A stretch of 64,000 nucleotides of DNA from Bacteroidota bacterium (GCA_947460345.1 CANHGM010000005.1:1-64000), one strand, 5' to 3'; shown: positions 8,347 to 18,136, counted from the stretch's first letter. Notes: generated from the sequence alone by a model not told the origin. Program-made: numbers and translations.

Positions 8347-8422
8347 GAAAAATAAAAAAACATATGTGGTTTATTTACCCACTAAGTATATATACGTAAC
8401 TATAAAAATATACAATTTCCTA

Positions 8423-9445
8423 TCAAAACAAACTATCTTTTTTATGCGATATACGACCTATATGTTTATACGCTTTTTCTGTGGCTTCTCTGCCTCTGGC
8501 TGTTCGCATCAAGTATCCTTCTTGTATCAAAAACGGTTCGTACACTTCTTCTATGGTACCTGAGTCTTCGCTTACCGCAGTGGCTATGGTATTGAGCCCC
8601 ACAGGTCCGCCTTTAAATTTATCTATTATAGTCACCAAAATTTTATTATCCATTTCGTCTAGTCCGTTGGCATCTACATTCAAGGCATTGAGGGCTATTT
8701 TGGCAATCTCTAAATCTATGGTTCCGTTGCCTTTTATCTGTGCAAAATCGCGTGTACGTCTTAGTAACGCATTGGCTATACGCGGGGTGCCTCTGCTCCT
8801 TCTGGCAATTTCAAAAGCAGCATCAGCAGCTATACTTGTTTTGAGTATATAGGCTGAACGTTTAACGATATCTGTTAAGAGCTCAACATCATAATATTCA
8901 AGTCGGCAGTTGATACCAAACCGAGCTCTCAGTGGGGATGTGAGTAAACCCGAGCGAGTAGTAGCTCCTATAAGGGTAAAGGGATTGATGGTGATTTGTA
9001 TAGACCTAGCATTGGGGCCAGTTTCGAGCATGATGTCTATTTTATAATCTTCCATAGCTGAGTATAAATACTCTTCAACCACCGGACTCAACCTATGTAT
9101 TTCATCAATAAAAAGCACATCACCATGTTCTAAGTTGGTAAGCAACCCTGCTAAGTCACCGGGTTTTTCTAGTACGGGTCCTGAAGTGGTTTTAATTTGT
9201 GTGGCCAGTTCTACAGAAATGATATTGGCCAACGTAGTTTTACCCAACCCCGGAGGGCCATGTAACAACACATGGTCTAATGCTTCACCACGCTGTTTGG
9301 CTGCTTTTACAAAAATTTCTAGGTTCTCAATTATTTTATCTTGACCGGTGAAATCATTGAATTGCTGAGGCCTGAGTACTTTCTCTATTTCTTTATCAGT
9401 GCCCGAAAAGTGATCACCTTCAGGGTCTATGTTTTCATTTCTCAT
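8423..9445 (-). CDS. ruvB: Holliday junction branch migration ATPase RuvB
   Basis: AAA+ motor that drives branch migration with RuvA in recombination repair. It has 340 residues, the usual length. Walker A is GPPGLGKTT at 63-71 and Walker B is DEIHRL around D114/E115. The sensor and arginine-finger regions ([15 protein letters not shown]) and the C-terminal winged helix ([30 protein letters not shown]) are all present. The ATG at 9445 is used. ruvA and ruvC are not in the window. Confidence 0.98.
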   Translation of the reverse strand: MRNENIDPEGDHFSGTDKEIEKVLRPQQFNDFTGQDKIIENLEIFVKAAKQRGEALDHVLLHGPPGLGKTTLANIISVELATQIKTTSGPVLEKPGDLAGLLTNLEHGDVLFIDEIHRLSPVVEEYLYSAMEDYKIDIMLETGPNARSIQITINPFTLIGATTRSGLLTSPLRARFGINCRLEYYDVELLTDIVKRSAYILKTSIAADAAFEIARRSRGTPRIANALLRRTRDFAQIKGNGTIDLEIAKIALNALNVDANGLDEMDNKILVTIIDKFKGGPVGLNTIATAVSEDSGTIEEVYEPFLIQEGYLMRTARGREATEKAYKHIGRISHKKDSLF

Positions 9446-9508
9446 GAGTATGGCAAAGGTCAGTAATATTTATGAAAGGTAAGAAAAAAAATCTATTAGA
9501 AACAAACA

Positions 9509-9931
9509 TCACACATTAAAATGCTGCAATGCCATTTTATAGCCATTAATTCCAAACCCTAAAATGAGCCCAACACATTGGCTAGCTGTGAGTGATGTGT
9601 GTCTGAAAACTTCTCGTTTATATATATTGGATATATGCACCTCAACCACTGGTGAATCTATGGCTGCCAAAGCATCGGCAATAGCAACGGATGTATGACT
9701 ATACCCACCTGGATTGATGATAATGCCATGTGCTGAAAACCCAACTTCATGAAGTTTATTAATCAATTCCCCTTCTACATTCGATTGAAAATATTGAATA
9801 TCTAAAAGTGGAAAAGCTATTCTCCATTGATTCAAAATCTCTTCAAAAGTTTCACTCCCATATATATCAGGTTCTCTTATACCTTGTAAGTTCAAATTAG
9901 GTCCGTTGATGATATATACTTTGGGTCTCAT
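9509..9931 (-). CDS. aroQ: type II 3-dehydroquinate dehydratase
   Basis: Third step of the shikimate pathway (3-dehydroquinate to 3-dehydroshikimate). About 140 residues, normal for the small dodecameric type II enzyme. Signature segments are INGPNLNLQGIREPDIYG near the N-terminus (catalytic Tyr at the end) and NPGGYSHTSVAIADAL with the catalytic histidine. SPVVEVHISNIYKREVFR follows. I chose the ATG at 9931; the frame runs back to 9964 but would then overlap the upstream gene, and the conserved protein begins at MRPKVYIINGP. It lies 6 bases downstream of the outer-membrane protein gene, probably in the same transcript. Confidence 0.95.
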   Translation of the reverse strand: MRPKVYIINGPNLNLQGIREPDIYGSETFEEILNQWRIAFPLLDIQYFQSNVEGELINKLHEVGFSAHGIIINPGGYSHTSVAIADALAAIDSPVVEVHISNIYKREVFRHTSLTASQCVGLILGFGINGYKMALQHFNV

Positions 9932-9936
9932 CAGTA

Positions 9937-11280
9937 TTAATAAACTTTTCTTACTATAAACCATTGGTCGTTAAAGGTAACGCCAATCATCATACGCATA
10001 TAGTTTTCTTGCACCAAACCACTTTCTATAGTACCTCTTCTGATAAATTCAGCAGAGAAATTGATGCGAGCCACTTCGGTTCTTGATGTTTTTTTGATTG
10101 GAAAACCAGCACCAAAACTGGCAGCCATTTCGTTTATTTGAATATTATTGATATTCAAATTGGTTTTGCTATATCTAGCTCCAATTCTATATTCCACCAC
10201 ACTCATATAGTTTTTAAAGGTTCTGCCTTCTTTTTTATTAAATTTACTAGAGGCAGTGATATCAGGAGTAAAAGAAAATCCAAATCCATATTTTACATCA
10301 TTTACAAGTTTATCGTTGTTGTTAAAAGAGGTGTATTTACTCCATTGACGGGTGCTATAATCTAACGCTATCATCCAATGGTCATATTCTTGAAACATAA
10401 TACCTGCTTGCCATCCTGAAGGGATATATATATTTCCTGATTTGTTGTTTACGTTGGCAATGGTATCAATATAACTACCATTTGCTCTATATGCCGTATA
10501 GTGTTCGTTGCCTTTTAAATTATTGCCCATATTGGCTGAGCCACCTGCCACAAGATTATAATATTTTATATGATATTTTCTGTTTGTAGTGCCTTTTGGT
10601 TCGTCCCATGTAGTATCGTTAAAATTGAAATGCAATTGAGCAGAAGCGTCAACTAACAAGCCATTTATTTGTGTATTACGGTTGGTTTTAACCCCTAAAA
10701 AATTAGAATCAAATGGCATGATATAATTGATATCACTAGTGGTTTGACCAAATATATAATTACCTTGAACGCCTATGCTTATATGTTTAAAAAGCTCTTT
10801 CCCTATTCCAAAAAACAATTTAGACAAACCGCCACTACCCACATTATATATACGATATGGAGCTGATGAAGTTAAATTAGAATCTTTAAAACTATATTCG
10901 CTAGAACTAAAAGGGGCTAATCCAATGGCACTTCCTACTTTTCTTTTGGTAGAGATAGGAAATCCTAAACTTAAATAACCAAGCGAACCCGTATTAAATG
11001 TTTGGCTTGTGATGTTATTTTTATAGGCACCTGTGTTATATATCAAACCTGACTCAAAAGCAGTCATATTTAAATTGCTATAAGATGCAGCATTGGTTGG
11101 ATTTATATACTGTCTGCTTCTTAAAGCTTGACCCACCTGACCTAAGCCAGAGTTACGAATAAAGCCTGCATATTGCAAATCGCCGATGGCATATCTCGAA
11201 TACGGACTTGAGGTAATGTTTTGAGCTTGGGTACTCACACACATCAACAGTAGCGTTATGAATAGAATGATATTTTTCAA
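9937..11280 (-). CDS. outer-membrane beta-barrel protein
   Basis: A 447-residue exported protein with a signal peptide (MKNIILFITLLLMCVSTQAQ) that requires the TTG at 11280 as start. The mature N-terminus SSPYSRYAIGDLQ is a motif I associate with a widespread Bacteroidota outer-membrane family. The rest is alternating beta strands rich in G, Y, N and S, as in FadL-like barrels, and ends in a strand (MMIGVTFNDQWFIVRKVY). It probably folds as a pore or transport barrel; the substrate is unknown. It begins immediately after coaX and precedes aroQ. Confidence 0.75.
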   Translation of the reverse strand: MKNIILFITLLLMCVSTQAQNITSSPYSRYAIGDLQYAGFIRNSGLGQVGQALRSRQYINPTNAASYSNLNMTAFESGLIYNTGAYKNNITSQTFNTGSLGYLSLGFPISTKRKVGSAIGLAPFSSSEYSFKDSNLTSSAPYRIYNVGSGGLSKLFFGIGKELFKHISIGVQGNYIFGQTTSDINYIMPFDSNFLGVKTNRNTQINGLLVDASAQLHFNFNDTTWDEPKGTTNRKYHIKYYNLVAGGSANMGNNLKGNEHYTAYRANGSYIDTIANVNNKSGNIYIPSGWQAGIMFQEYDHWMIALDYSTRQWSKYTSFNNNDKLVNDVKYGFGFSFTPDITASSKFNKKEGRTFKNYMSVVEYRIGARYSKTNLNINNIQINEMAASFGAGFPIKKTSRTEVARINFSAEFIRRGTIESGLVQENYMRMMIGVTFNDQWFIVRKVY

Positions 11281-11281
11281 A

Positions 11282-12028
11282 TTATATATGTGTTGTCTGA
11301 TATTGTAAAATGTTATTTAGTCCTTTTAAAACCAAGTTTGGTTCTAAAATAATTTGGTTTGCAAAATTGCTGCTTTTTAATTGATCTACCAAAAACGTTG
11401 CATCACCCCCTGTTATATAGACTTGCAGGTTCGAAAGAGTCATTTTGTTAAAGTAAGAGATATACCCTTCAAGCTCATTTTTAATACCTTGTAAGCTCCC
11501 TGACGACATTGATTCAATAGTATTTTTTCCTATCACATCGGTATATTCTATAAATTGAATAGACGGTAGTTTTTGGGTAAATTCATGCATAGCTTTTAAC
11601 CTCAAATATAAGCCCGGAGATATTGCACCACCTATATATTCTCTTGATTCATTTACAAAATCATAGGTAATGCATGTGCCTGTATCTATAGTTAATACTG
11701 AAGCATTATTATTCAAACACCAACCTCCTATAGCTGCTGCAAGCCTATCCATTCCTAAGGTTTCGGGTGTTTTATAGACATTAATTATTGGAATATTGCT
11801 AGTGAAAGTAAAGTTATATATATGCCCAAGTTTATGGGTATTAATTTTTAACTCATCTATATTTTCAGCCACACTACAAATCATGGTATTTACTATTGTA
11901 AACTTTTCTATAAATGTATTTATTTTCGAAACATCACTTTTTAAACTTATTTCAAAGTCAACTAGTGTGTTTTGCTCAAATACTCCCACTTTTATAAATG
12001 TATTTCCTATATCTATGGCTGCATTCAT
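11282..12028 (-). CDS. coaX: type III pantothenate kinase
   Basis: Phosphorylates pantothenate in the first step of coenzyme A synthesis. 248 residues, with the ASKHA-fold motifs of the type III class: AIDIGNTFIKVGVF (phosphate 1) at the N-terminus, ETLGMDRLAAAIG, TIDTGTCITYDFV with the catalytic aspartate region, and GGAISPGLYLRLKA. The ATG at 12028 is used. It lies 3 bases downstream of the TPR gene and abuts the outer-membrane protein gene, so the TPR-coaX-OMP-aroQ set is probably one transcript. Confidence 0.95.
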   Translation of the reverse strand: MNAAIDIGNTFIKVGVFEQNTLVDFEISLKSDVSKINTFIEKFTIVNTMICSVAENIDELKINTHKLGHIYNFTFTSNIPIINVYKTPETLGMDRLAAAIGGWCLNNNASVLTIDTGTCITYDFVNESREYIGGAISPGLYLRLKAMHEFTQKLPSIQFIEYTDVIGKNTIESMSSGSLQGIKNELEGYISYFNKMTLSNLQVYITGGDATFLVDQLKSSNFANQIILEPNLVLKGLNNILQYQTTHI

Positions 12029-12031
12029 ATA

Positions 12032-13180
12032 TCAATACTTTTTTAAATATTGTTGAGCTTCTTTTTTAGTAGTTGGGTATTCAGCTTTGTTGGCTGCTAT
12101 CTTAAAATGGTTGGCTGCTTCTTTTTTCAAGTTCTTTTTCTCATATATTTTACCCAATAACAAATGTATATATGCAGGTAAATTGTCTTTAAGATTGACT
12201 AATTTTTCGCTCATTTTAAATGCTTTATAATCTAAAGCAAACGCTTCCTCTACTTTGCCTTCAGTATATAGTTTTTGAGCTTTAAAAAAATAGCCACACA
12301 TTTGATAATAGAGCACATTTGAATTGATGAGCTGGGTACACAACCTAAGTGCTTCATTCTTATTTTTGCCTGTATACATAATGCCTTCTACATGCTTTAC
12401 TACAAAAAATAAATTATCAGGATATTTCCTATTCACCTCCTCTGCAATACCAAAAGCCTCAGCAGGATTGCTTTCGTATTTATAAAATATATTGATTAAA
12501 TAATTGGCACTTTCTATTTTCGAAAACATAGAATGAGCATAGGCAAATCTCAACTGCTTTATTCCCAATTCAGGGTCACCATCAGACAACATAGCAGCAA
12601 AAGGTTTTATGATGGGATGGAGCTCTGGATACTTTTCTCTGTAATAGTTATACATACCCGTTGAAAAATAGAAATCATAAAACTTTTCTTTTAAAGCAAA
12701 ACCTTTTTTCACAGAGTTATATGCTGACATTGAATGATCAACCGCATCCATATAATTGCCCAAGATTGAATTTACGCGAGCCAAAAACCCGTGGGCGGTA
12801 AAATTTATAAACATTACCTCTAAATCGTTCTTCTTTTTTTTATTTAAAATGCTATCACAACCAGCAAGTGTTTTATTCAGATAGGCAATAATTTGCTTTT
12901 GCTTCAATTTGTCATCAACCATTGGTTCCCATTGCCAATCAAGATTCATGGCTTTCATCATATAATAAATTGGATGGCCTGGAAGTTTATGTTTTATCTT
13001 TTCTATTTGAATATCAGCCTCAGCAAAATGAAAATTATATATATCATCCAAGGTTTCTAATACTAGCTTTTTATGCTCAGGATTAGATGACAAGGGCGTT
13101 TCAGGCAATACGACTTTGGGTTGCGTATAACTGCTTAACACCATAGGCAACAAAAGCAATATATATATAATTCTTTTCAA
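12032..13180 (-). CDS. secreted TPR-like protein of unknown function
   Basis: A 382-residue protein with a signal peptide (MKRIIYILLLLPMVLSSYTQ). It requires the TTG at 13180, since the next ATG falls inside the signal. The mature part is helical and ends in TPR-like repeats (AYIHLLLGKIYEKKNLKKEAANHF). Segments such as YDFYFSTGMYNYYREKYPELHP recall a family of periplasmic Bacteroidota proteins without assigned function. It lies just upstream of coaX. Confidence 0.7.
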   Translation of the reverse strand: MKRIIYILLLLPMVLSSYTQPKVVLPETPLSSNPEHKKLVLETLDDIYNFHFAEADIQIEKIKHKLPGHPIYYMMKAMNLDWQWEPMVDDKLKQKQIIAYLNKTLAGCDSILNKKKKNDLEVMFINFTAHGFLARVNSILGNYMDAVDHSMSAYNSVKKGFALKEKFYDFYFSTGMYNYYREKYPELHPIIKPFAAMLSDGDPELGIKQLRFAYAHSMFSKIESANYLINIFYKYESNPAEAFGIAEEVNRKYPDNLFFVVKHVEGIMYTGKNKNEALRLCTQLINSNVLYYQMCGYFFKAQKLYTEGKVEEAFALDYKAFKMSEKLVNLKDNLPAYIHLLLGKIYEKKNLKKEAANHFKIAANKAEYPTTKKEAQQYLKKY

Positions 13181-13222
13181 TATAGTTTAAACAGATTTTT
13201 CAGCTAAAAGTTACAAAGTAAA

Positions 13223-14533
13223 TTATTCTGCTTCACCATATAAATCAAACTCTTCTGATTTATTAATTTTTACTTGAGCAAAATCACCAATTCGTAAATA
13301 TTTTTTTTCTTTTGAGATCAACACTTCATTATCAACCTCTGGGCTATCAAACTCTGTCCTACCAATATAATATGGCCCTTCTGCTCTATCAATTAAAACC
13401 TTATATGTATTTCCTATTTTCTTTTCATTAATCTCTGTTGAGATAGATTGTTGCACCTCCATCACTCTATCTGCTCTTTCTTGTTTTTCTTCAGCACTTA
13501 TATCATCAGCTAGTGTGTGGGCAAAAGTGTTTTCTTCATGTGAATAAGTAAACACACCCAACCTGTCAAATTTAACTTGTTTTACAAAATCTATCAACCC
13601 ATTTATATCTTCTTCCGTTTCACCCGGATGACCTACAAGCATTGTGGTGCGAATAGCAATATTGGGCACTTTTTGTCTAATGGTATCTATCAGTTCCTCA
13701 GTACGTTTGCGGGTAATACCTCTTCTCATGGTTTTGAGCATATGGTCAGTGGCGTGTTGTACAGGCATGTCTATATATTTGCATATATTGCTGCGTGAAG
13801 CCATTACATCTAACACATCTAATGGAAACTGACTAGGATAAGCATAATGCAACCTGATCCATTCTAACCCTTCTACATCGCTTACTCTTTTTAAAAGTTC
13901 GCCTAGTTTTCTATCACCATAGTTGTCAATTCCATAATAAGTGCTGTCTTGAGCAATAAGCATAATTTCTTTCACGCCATTTTTTACTAGGTGCTTAGCT
14001 TCTTTTTCTATTTGCTCATAGCTTTTAGAAACATGTTGCCCTCTCATCAATGGAATTGCACAAAAAGAACATGGCCTGTTACACCCTTCTGAAATTTTTA
14101 AATAGGCATAATGTGCAGGTGTTGTAATGCTTCTTTCTCCAATTAAATCATGTTTATAGTCGGCACCTAGTGTATGCAGCAACGATGGCAATTCCATGGT
14201 ACCAAACCACGCATCAACTTCAGGTATTTCTTTAGTTAAGTCGTCTCTATACCTTTGACTTAAACATCCTGTTACAAATAATTTGTCTATATTCCCATCT
14301 GCTTTTTCTTCAGCATATCTTAAAATTGTATCTATACTTTCTTGTTTGGCATTATCTATAAAGCCACAAGTATTTATCACTACTACATTTGCCTCATCAT
14401 TAGCTGCTTCATGAGTAGCTTCTAATTTATTGGCAGATAATTGCCCTAGTAACTCTTCACTGTCAACCACATTTTTTGAGCAACCTAAAGTGATGATATT
14501 AATTTTATTCTGTTTATGTTTCTTGGTTTTCAA
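13223..14533 (-). CDS. rimO: ribosomal protein S12 methylthiotransferase RimO
   Basis: Radical-SAM methylthiotransferase that modifies the conserved aspartate of ribosomal protein S12. 436 residues, full length. The N-terminal MTTase domain holds the first cluster cysteines in ITLGCSKN, INTCGFIDNA and VTGCLSQRY. The radical SAM motif is CNRPCSFCAIP. A C-terminal TRAM domain follows (VLIDRAEGPYYIGRTEFDSPEVDNEV begins it, shown here only as VLIDRAEGPYYIGR). The start is the TTG at 14533, which gives the normal N-terminus; no ATG lies near it. Confidence 0.95.
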   Translation of the reverse strand: MKTKKHKQNKINIITLGCSKNVVDSEELLGQLSANKLEATHEAANDEANVVVINTCGFIDNAKQESIDTILRYAEEKADGNIDKLFVTGCLSQRYRDDLTKEIPEVDAWFGTMELPSLLHTLGADYKHDLIGERSITTPAHYAYLKISEGCNRPCSFCAIPLMRGQHVSKSYEQIEKEAKHLVKNGVKEIMLIAQDSTYYGIDNYGDRKLGELLKRVSDVEGLEWIRLHYAYPSQFPLDVLDVMASRSNICKYIDMPVQHATDHMLKTMRRGITRKRTEELIDTIRQKVPNIAIRTTMLVGHPGETEEDINGLIDFVKQVKFDRLGVFTYSHEENTFAHTLADDISAEEKQERADRVMEVQQSISTEINEKKIGNTYKVLIDRAEGPYYIGRTEFDSPEVDNEVLISKEKKYLRIGDFAQVKINKSEEFDLYGEAE

Positions 14534-14596
14534 GTATCTTAATTTTTAGGCAAAAATAAAGCATAAGTATAATCTAAATTTTTAAAAAAGCATAAT

Positions 14597-14627
14597 AAAA
14601 AAAGCCGCCCTTAAAAGAGCGACTTTT
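14597..14627 (-). terminator. rho-independent terminator
   Basis: Read on the minus strand: GTCGCTC, a short TTTTAA loop, GGGCGGC, then seven T. The 7-bp stem includes G-T wobbles. It lies just beyond the stop of the gene at 14648. Confidence 0.7.
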
Positions 14628-14647
14628 CAATATATTGATAAGTATAG

Positions 14648-14995
14648 TTATTTTGCTGATGCCATATCAGTATATACGTTCTCGTTAAACACAGCTGAAA
14701 TTTCATTTGATGTTTTTTCATCAAACACATTTTTCACTACAGTTCCAACTGCTTTAAATATTTTAACACCTGTATACTTCACTTGTATAGCAACCATTTC
14801 AGCCACTATTGAGATTTTATTATCAACTGAAGCAGTACATTGTTTGTTGCTATTGTTAAATGATATAGAAGCCAGTTTCCGAGCATTTTCACCGTCTAAT
14901 TGTTTTATTTCAAACCTGTTTCTTGAAGCCGTAATTTGGTATTTGTTACCATCTTTACCTGTTACTACTTGAATTTCAAATTCACCTTCAGCCAT
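14648..14995 (-). CDS. hypothetical protein
   Basis: A 115-residue protein from the ATG at 14995 (MAEGEFEIQVV). The frame also offers a GTG at 15031 that would add 12 residues. It has no signal peptide or membrane segment. The first two thirds look like beta strands (KYQITASRNRFEIKQLDG), followed by a helical tail. I recognise no family. It is a monocistronic unit with its own terminator (14597-14627). The roughly 300 bases upstream to the Ppx/GppA gene hold nothing I can identify. Confidence 0.6.
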   Translation of the reverse strand: MAEGEFEIQVVTGKDGNKYQITASRNRFEIKQLDGENARKLASISFNNSNKQCTASVDNKISIVAEMVAIQVKYTGVKIFKAVGTVVKNVFDEKTSNEISAVFNENVYTDMASAK

Positions 14996-15298
14996 AGCTG
15001 ATGGGTTTTTCACTGTCCAAAATTCTAACACGTTAAAAAAGAATATATCTACAGCTCCTGCAATAGACTAAATTTGTGCTATTCCCAAAATCCAAAACAC
15101 GACATTCTTCCAAACTTTAGAACTCACAATAGAGTTATTCCACTTATATAATTTGAGTAAGTGTAAACGAACCAAAGTAGCCTGATTGAGTAAAACTCAC
15201 AACTAACAATGATAATGACAAAGCAAATGAAGTATTTTTTTTTCGTGATATATATTGTTCATTAGAAATACAATAGCACAAAAAAAAGTTATTATAAA

Positions 15299-16195
15299 TT
15301 AAAAATATGTTAGCAATAAACCTTCTTTTAAAGAAAATGTAGATATATATAATTGTTGGGTATTTTGTATATCTAATACTACTTTCATCAACACCATGGC
15401 TGCTACCATCATTTCTACCCTAAATCCATCCAATCCTTTCATTTGCTCTCTTTCTTGTTTAGAACTGTTAATCATTTGATGATACAGTTGATAAAACTTT
15501 TCTAAATCAAAAACGGCAGCATTTTGAGAGTCTAATTTTATCTCAGCTATCTCTAAAATTGATTGAAAAGCCCCCGCAGCTCCTACTAAAATTTGCGGCT
15601 TATATATACTCAATTGTGGCTCAAGAGGCTCTAGTTGATGATGTATATATGCTATTAATTTACACAAATCATCAGCGTCTATGGGGTCTTGTTGGTGATA
15701 TGGGCCAATGAGTCTGGCTGCACCTATAGCAAAACTTTGTTTCCAGTATATATTGTTTTTATTGCCTATAATTAATTCCACACTACCACCTCCTATATCC
15801 ATCACTAAAATATTTGAATCAATATATGGTACTGTACTAACTACTGCTTTGTATATATATTCTGCTTCGGTTTCTCCATCTATTGTTTCTATGATAAAAC
15901 CATATAATTTTCTGGCTGCTGATATAAAATCTTTTCCATTATCTGCATCTCTAATAGCTGAAGTCGCTATAGCTTTAATATCTTCAACTTGATAGTAATC
16001 AATAGCTTGTTTAAATACTTTTAGAGCATCTAATCCTCTAGTATATGCACTATCTGAAATGTATTGTTGATTAATGCTTCCTTCGCCTAGCTTTACTGCA
16101 ATTTCTTTTTTACATATAATCTCAAAAGAATCATTTGCTTTTTTTGCAATGACTAAATGAAAAGTATTGGTGCCTAAGTCTAAAACTGCAAACAA
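15299..16195 (-). CDS. exopolyphosphatase / guanosine pentaphosphatase family protein
   Basis: ASKHA-superfamily phosphatase of the Ppx/GppA type, 298 residues, the short single-module form lacking the C-terminal HD extension. DLGTNTFHLVIAK is the first phosphate-binding motif and VMDIGGGSVELIIG the second; ATSAIRDADNG is also conserved. It likely hydrolyses polyphosphate or pppGpp; the sequence does not decide which. The TTG at 16195 is the only start keeping the first motif. It lies 3 bases after the enoyl-CoA hydratase gene ends, suggesting co-transcription. Confidence 0.9.
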   Translation of the reverse strand: MFAVLDLGTNTFHLVIAKKANDSFEIICKKEIAVKLGEGSINQQYISDSAYTRGLDALKVFKQAIDYYQVEDIKAIATSAIRDADNGKDFISAARKLYGFIIETIDGETEAEYIYKAVVSTVPYIDSNILVMDIGGGSVELIIGNKNNIYWKQSFAIGAARLIGPYHQQDPIDADDLCKLIAYIHHQLEPLEPQLSIYKPQILVGAAGAFQSILEIAEIKLDSQNAAVFDLEKFYQLYHQMINSSKQEREQMKGLDGFRVEMMVAAMVLMKVVLDIQNTQQLYISTFSLKEGLLLTYF

Positions 16196-16198
16196 AAA

Positions 16199-16978
16199 CT
16201 AATTCCCTTTAAAATCAGGTTTACGCTTTTCTATAAATGCATTCATGCCTTCTTTTTGGTCTTGCCCAGCAAACAATAAATAATAGTTTTTGCGTTCGAA
16301 CAGTACCCCTTCACTTATACCCAAGTCAAAAGATTTAACAATGGCTTCTTTAGCCATTTGTGTAGCAAGCGGACTTTGCAAAGCAATCTCTGTAGCAAGT
16401 TTTATGGCTTCGTCTAAGTATAATTCTACAGGGGCAATTCTGTTGATGAGTCCATGTTGCAAAGCTTTTTCTGCATCTATAAAATTACCAGTTAAAATCA
16501 TTTCCATTGCCAAGGCTTTTCCCATGGCTTTAGTCAAACGTTGTGTACCTCCGGCTCCGGGCATTACCCCTATTTTTATCTCTGGTTGTCCAAATTTGGC
16601 TGACTCTGAAGCTACAATCATATCACAAGTCATGGCCAGTTCACACCCACCCCCCAAAGCAAAACCTGAAACAGCTGCTATCAAAGGCTTTTTAGTCTTT
16701 TTGATTTGATCCCAAGTTGTAAATTGATCAATTTTTAACATATCAATGGCATTTTTATCTGCCATTTGTTTAATATCTGCACCAGCTGCAAATGCCTTTT
16801 CATTGCCTGTGAGTACTATTACTCTTACTTCATCATTGTCATCCAATTCTTTAAGAGCATCTCTAAGCTCACCCATCAATTGCAGGTTAAGTGCATTTAA
16901 TGCATCTGGTCTATTTAACCTGATAAGTGCTATATGTTTTTTATATTCGGGTTCAACAATAATGAATTCAAATGTCAT
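16199..16978 (-). CDS. enoyl-CoA hydratase/isomerase family protein
   Basis: Crotonase-fold enzyme of 259 residues, probably the hydration step of fatty-acid beta-oxidation. The oxyanion-hole motifs are FAAGADIKQMADK and SGFALGGGCELAMTCD. The second catalytic region is GQPEIKIGVMPGAGGTQRL, with glutamates at both usual positions, so a true hydratase is likely. The C-terminal helices ([12 protein letters not shown]) are intact. The ATG at 16978 is used. Its neighbours are a small membrane protein upstream and Ppx/GppA downstream, not other beta-oxidation genes. Confidence 0.92.
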   Translation of the reverse strand: MTFEFIIVEPEYKKHIALIRLNRPDALNALNLQLMGELRDALKELDDNDEVRVIVLTGNEKAFAAGADIKQMADKNAIDMLKIDQFTTWDQIKKTKKPLIAAVSGFALGGGCELAMTCDMIVASESAKFGQPEIKIGVMPGAGGTQRLTKAMGKALAMEMILTGNFIDAEKALQHGLINRIAPVELYLDEAIKLATEIALQSPLATQMAKEAIVKSFDLGISEGVLFERKNYYLLFAGQDQKEGMNAFIEKRKPDFKGN

Positions 16979-16998
16979 AGTTATATAAATTTAATTTT

Positions 16999-17172
16999 TT
17001 ATTCGAAAAGTTGTGTTAGCCAAGTCCAAAATCCTTTTCCAGTATAATAAATAAGGATAGTGGAAATTGTTCCTTTTATAGTAAAAAAAACGATGGTTCC
17101 AATTCCAAATTTTTTAAAAAACTTCCATTTAGACTCAGAATTTAGTTGATTATCTTGCTCAGAAATATTCAT
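16999..17172 (-). CDS. small single-span membrane protein
   Basis: A 57-residue protein starting at the ATG at 17172 (MNISEQDNQLNSESK). A hydrophilic N-terminus is followed by KWKFFKKFGIG and one hydrophobic segment (TIVFFTIKGTISTILIYYTG), ending in WTWLTQLFE. No family is recognised. It starts 4 bases past the stop of the epimerase-type dehydrogenase gene and ends 20 bases before the enoyl-CoA hydratase gene, which supports it being real and translated. Confidence 0.6.
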   Translation of the reverse strand: MNISEQDNQLNSESKWKFFKKFGIGTIVFFTIKGTISTILIYYTGKGFWTWLTQLFE

Positions 17173-17176
17173 GCAT

Positions 17177-18136
17177 TTAAACAACAATCACTGACTTAGA
17201 TATGTTTTCGAGCATATCTTTTGTCATCGCATCCAAATCGTATTCATGTTTCCATCCCCAATGTTCGCGAGCATAAGTATCATCAATACTAGCAGGCCAA
17301 GAATCAGCAATGGCTTGTCTTGGGTCATTTTCTTTATAAGAGATAGTAAAACCATCAATATATTTTGAAATACTTTGAGCAATATCAACAGGAGTAAAAG
17401 AAATACCTGATAAATTATAACTACTTCTAATCTTAACTTTACTAGCCTCTGTTTCCATTAACTGCAAAGTACCACGAAGTGCATCAGGCATATATAGCAT
17501 AGGCAATGCTGTATTTGCACTGAGGAAACACTCGTATTTTTTATTTTTTAAAGCTTCGTGATATATATGAACGGCATAGTCTGTTGTTCCTCCACCTGGG
17601 GCTGCTTTCCAACCTATCAAACCAGGATATCTAATACTTCTAACGTCAACACCAAATTTATTGAAATAATATTCGCACAATCTTTCTCCGGCTTGTTTGG
17701 TAATACCATATATAGTGTTAGGTTCCATAACTGTATATTGTGGTGTATTAACTCTAGGTGTGGTAGGACCAAAAACGGCAATACTACTTGGCCAATATAC
17801 TTTTGAAAATTTATATGTCACAGCAGCATCTAATACTGTTAACAAACCTTCCATGTTTAGTTTCCATGCAAAATGATGGTTTTTCTCTGCCGTAGCTGAG
17901 AGCAATGCCGCAAGAAGATATACCTGAGTTATCTGGTATTTTTTAACTATTTCTTCAAATTTAACTTTATCTAAAATATCTAAAATTTCAAATGGCCCTC
18001 TTTCATCAGCACCAATTGGTTTTTGCAAATCACTTGCTATCACATGACTTTCGCCATATATTTTTCTGAGTTCTTCAACTAATTCAGTTCCAATTTGGCC
18101 ATTAGAGCCAACAACTAATATATTTTCTTTAGACAT
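17177..18136 (-). CDS. NAD-dependent epimerase-family protein, probable L-threonine 3-dehydrogenase
   Basis: Extended short-chain dehydrogenase of 319 residues from the ATG at 18136 (MSKENILVVGSNGQIGTELV). The NAD-binding motif is GSNGQIG, the catalytic pair is Y-x3-K in IYGITKQAGERL, and PSSIAVFGPTTPR precedes it. The overall pattern (SIRYPGLIGWKAAPGGGTTDYA) matches the epimerase-type L-threonine 3-dehydrogenases known from Bacteroidota, which oxidise threonine to 2-amino-3-ketobutyrate. A 2-amino-3-ketobutyrate CoA ligase is not adjacent. A sugar-nucleotide epimerase is a less likely alternative. Confidence 0.8.
   Translation of the reverse strand: MSKENILVVGSNGQIGTELVEELRKIYGESHVIASDLQKPIGADERGPFEILDILDKVKFEEIVKKYQITQVYLLAALLSATAEKNHHFAWKLNMEGLLTVLDAAVTYKFSKVYWPSSIAVFGPTTPRVNTPQYTVMEPNTIYGITKQAGERLCEYYFNKFGVDVRSIRYPGLIGWKAAPGGGTTDYAVHIYHEALKNKKYECFLSANTALPMLYMPDALRGTLQLMETEASKVKIRSSYNLSGISFTPVDIAQSISKYIDGFTISYKENDPRQAIADSWPASIDDTYAREHWGWKHEYDLDAMTKDMLENISKSVIVV

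Noticed and set aside
8481-8852. 123-codon plus-strand frame
   Set aside because: Antisense to ruvB, no leader or domain.
15032-15298. Possible short gene in the 15.0-15.3 kb gap
   Set aside because: No frame of useful length on either strand and no hairpin; treated as plain intergenic sequence.
16290-16988. Two plus-strand frames (139 and 80 codons)
   Set aside because: Antisense to the enoyl-CoA hydratase gene; composition reflects its codon pattern.
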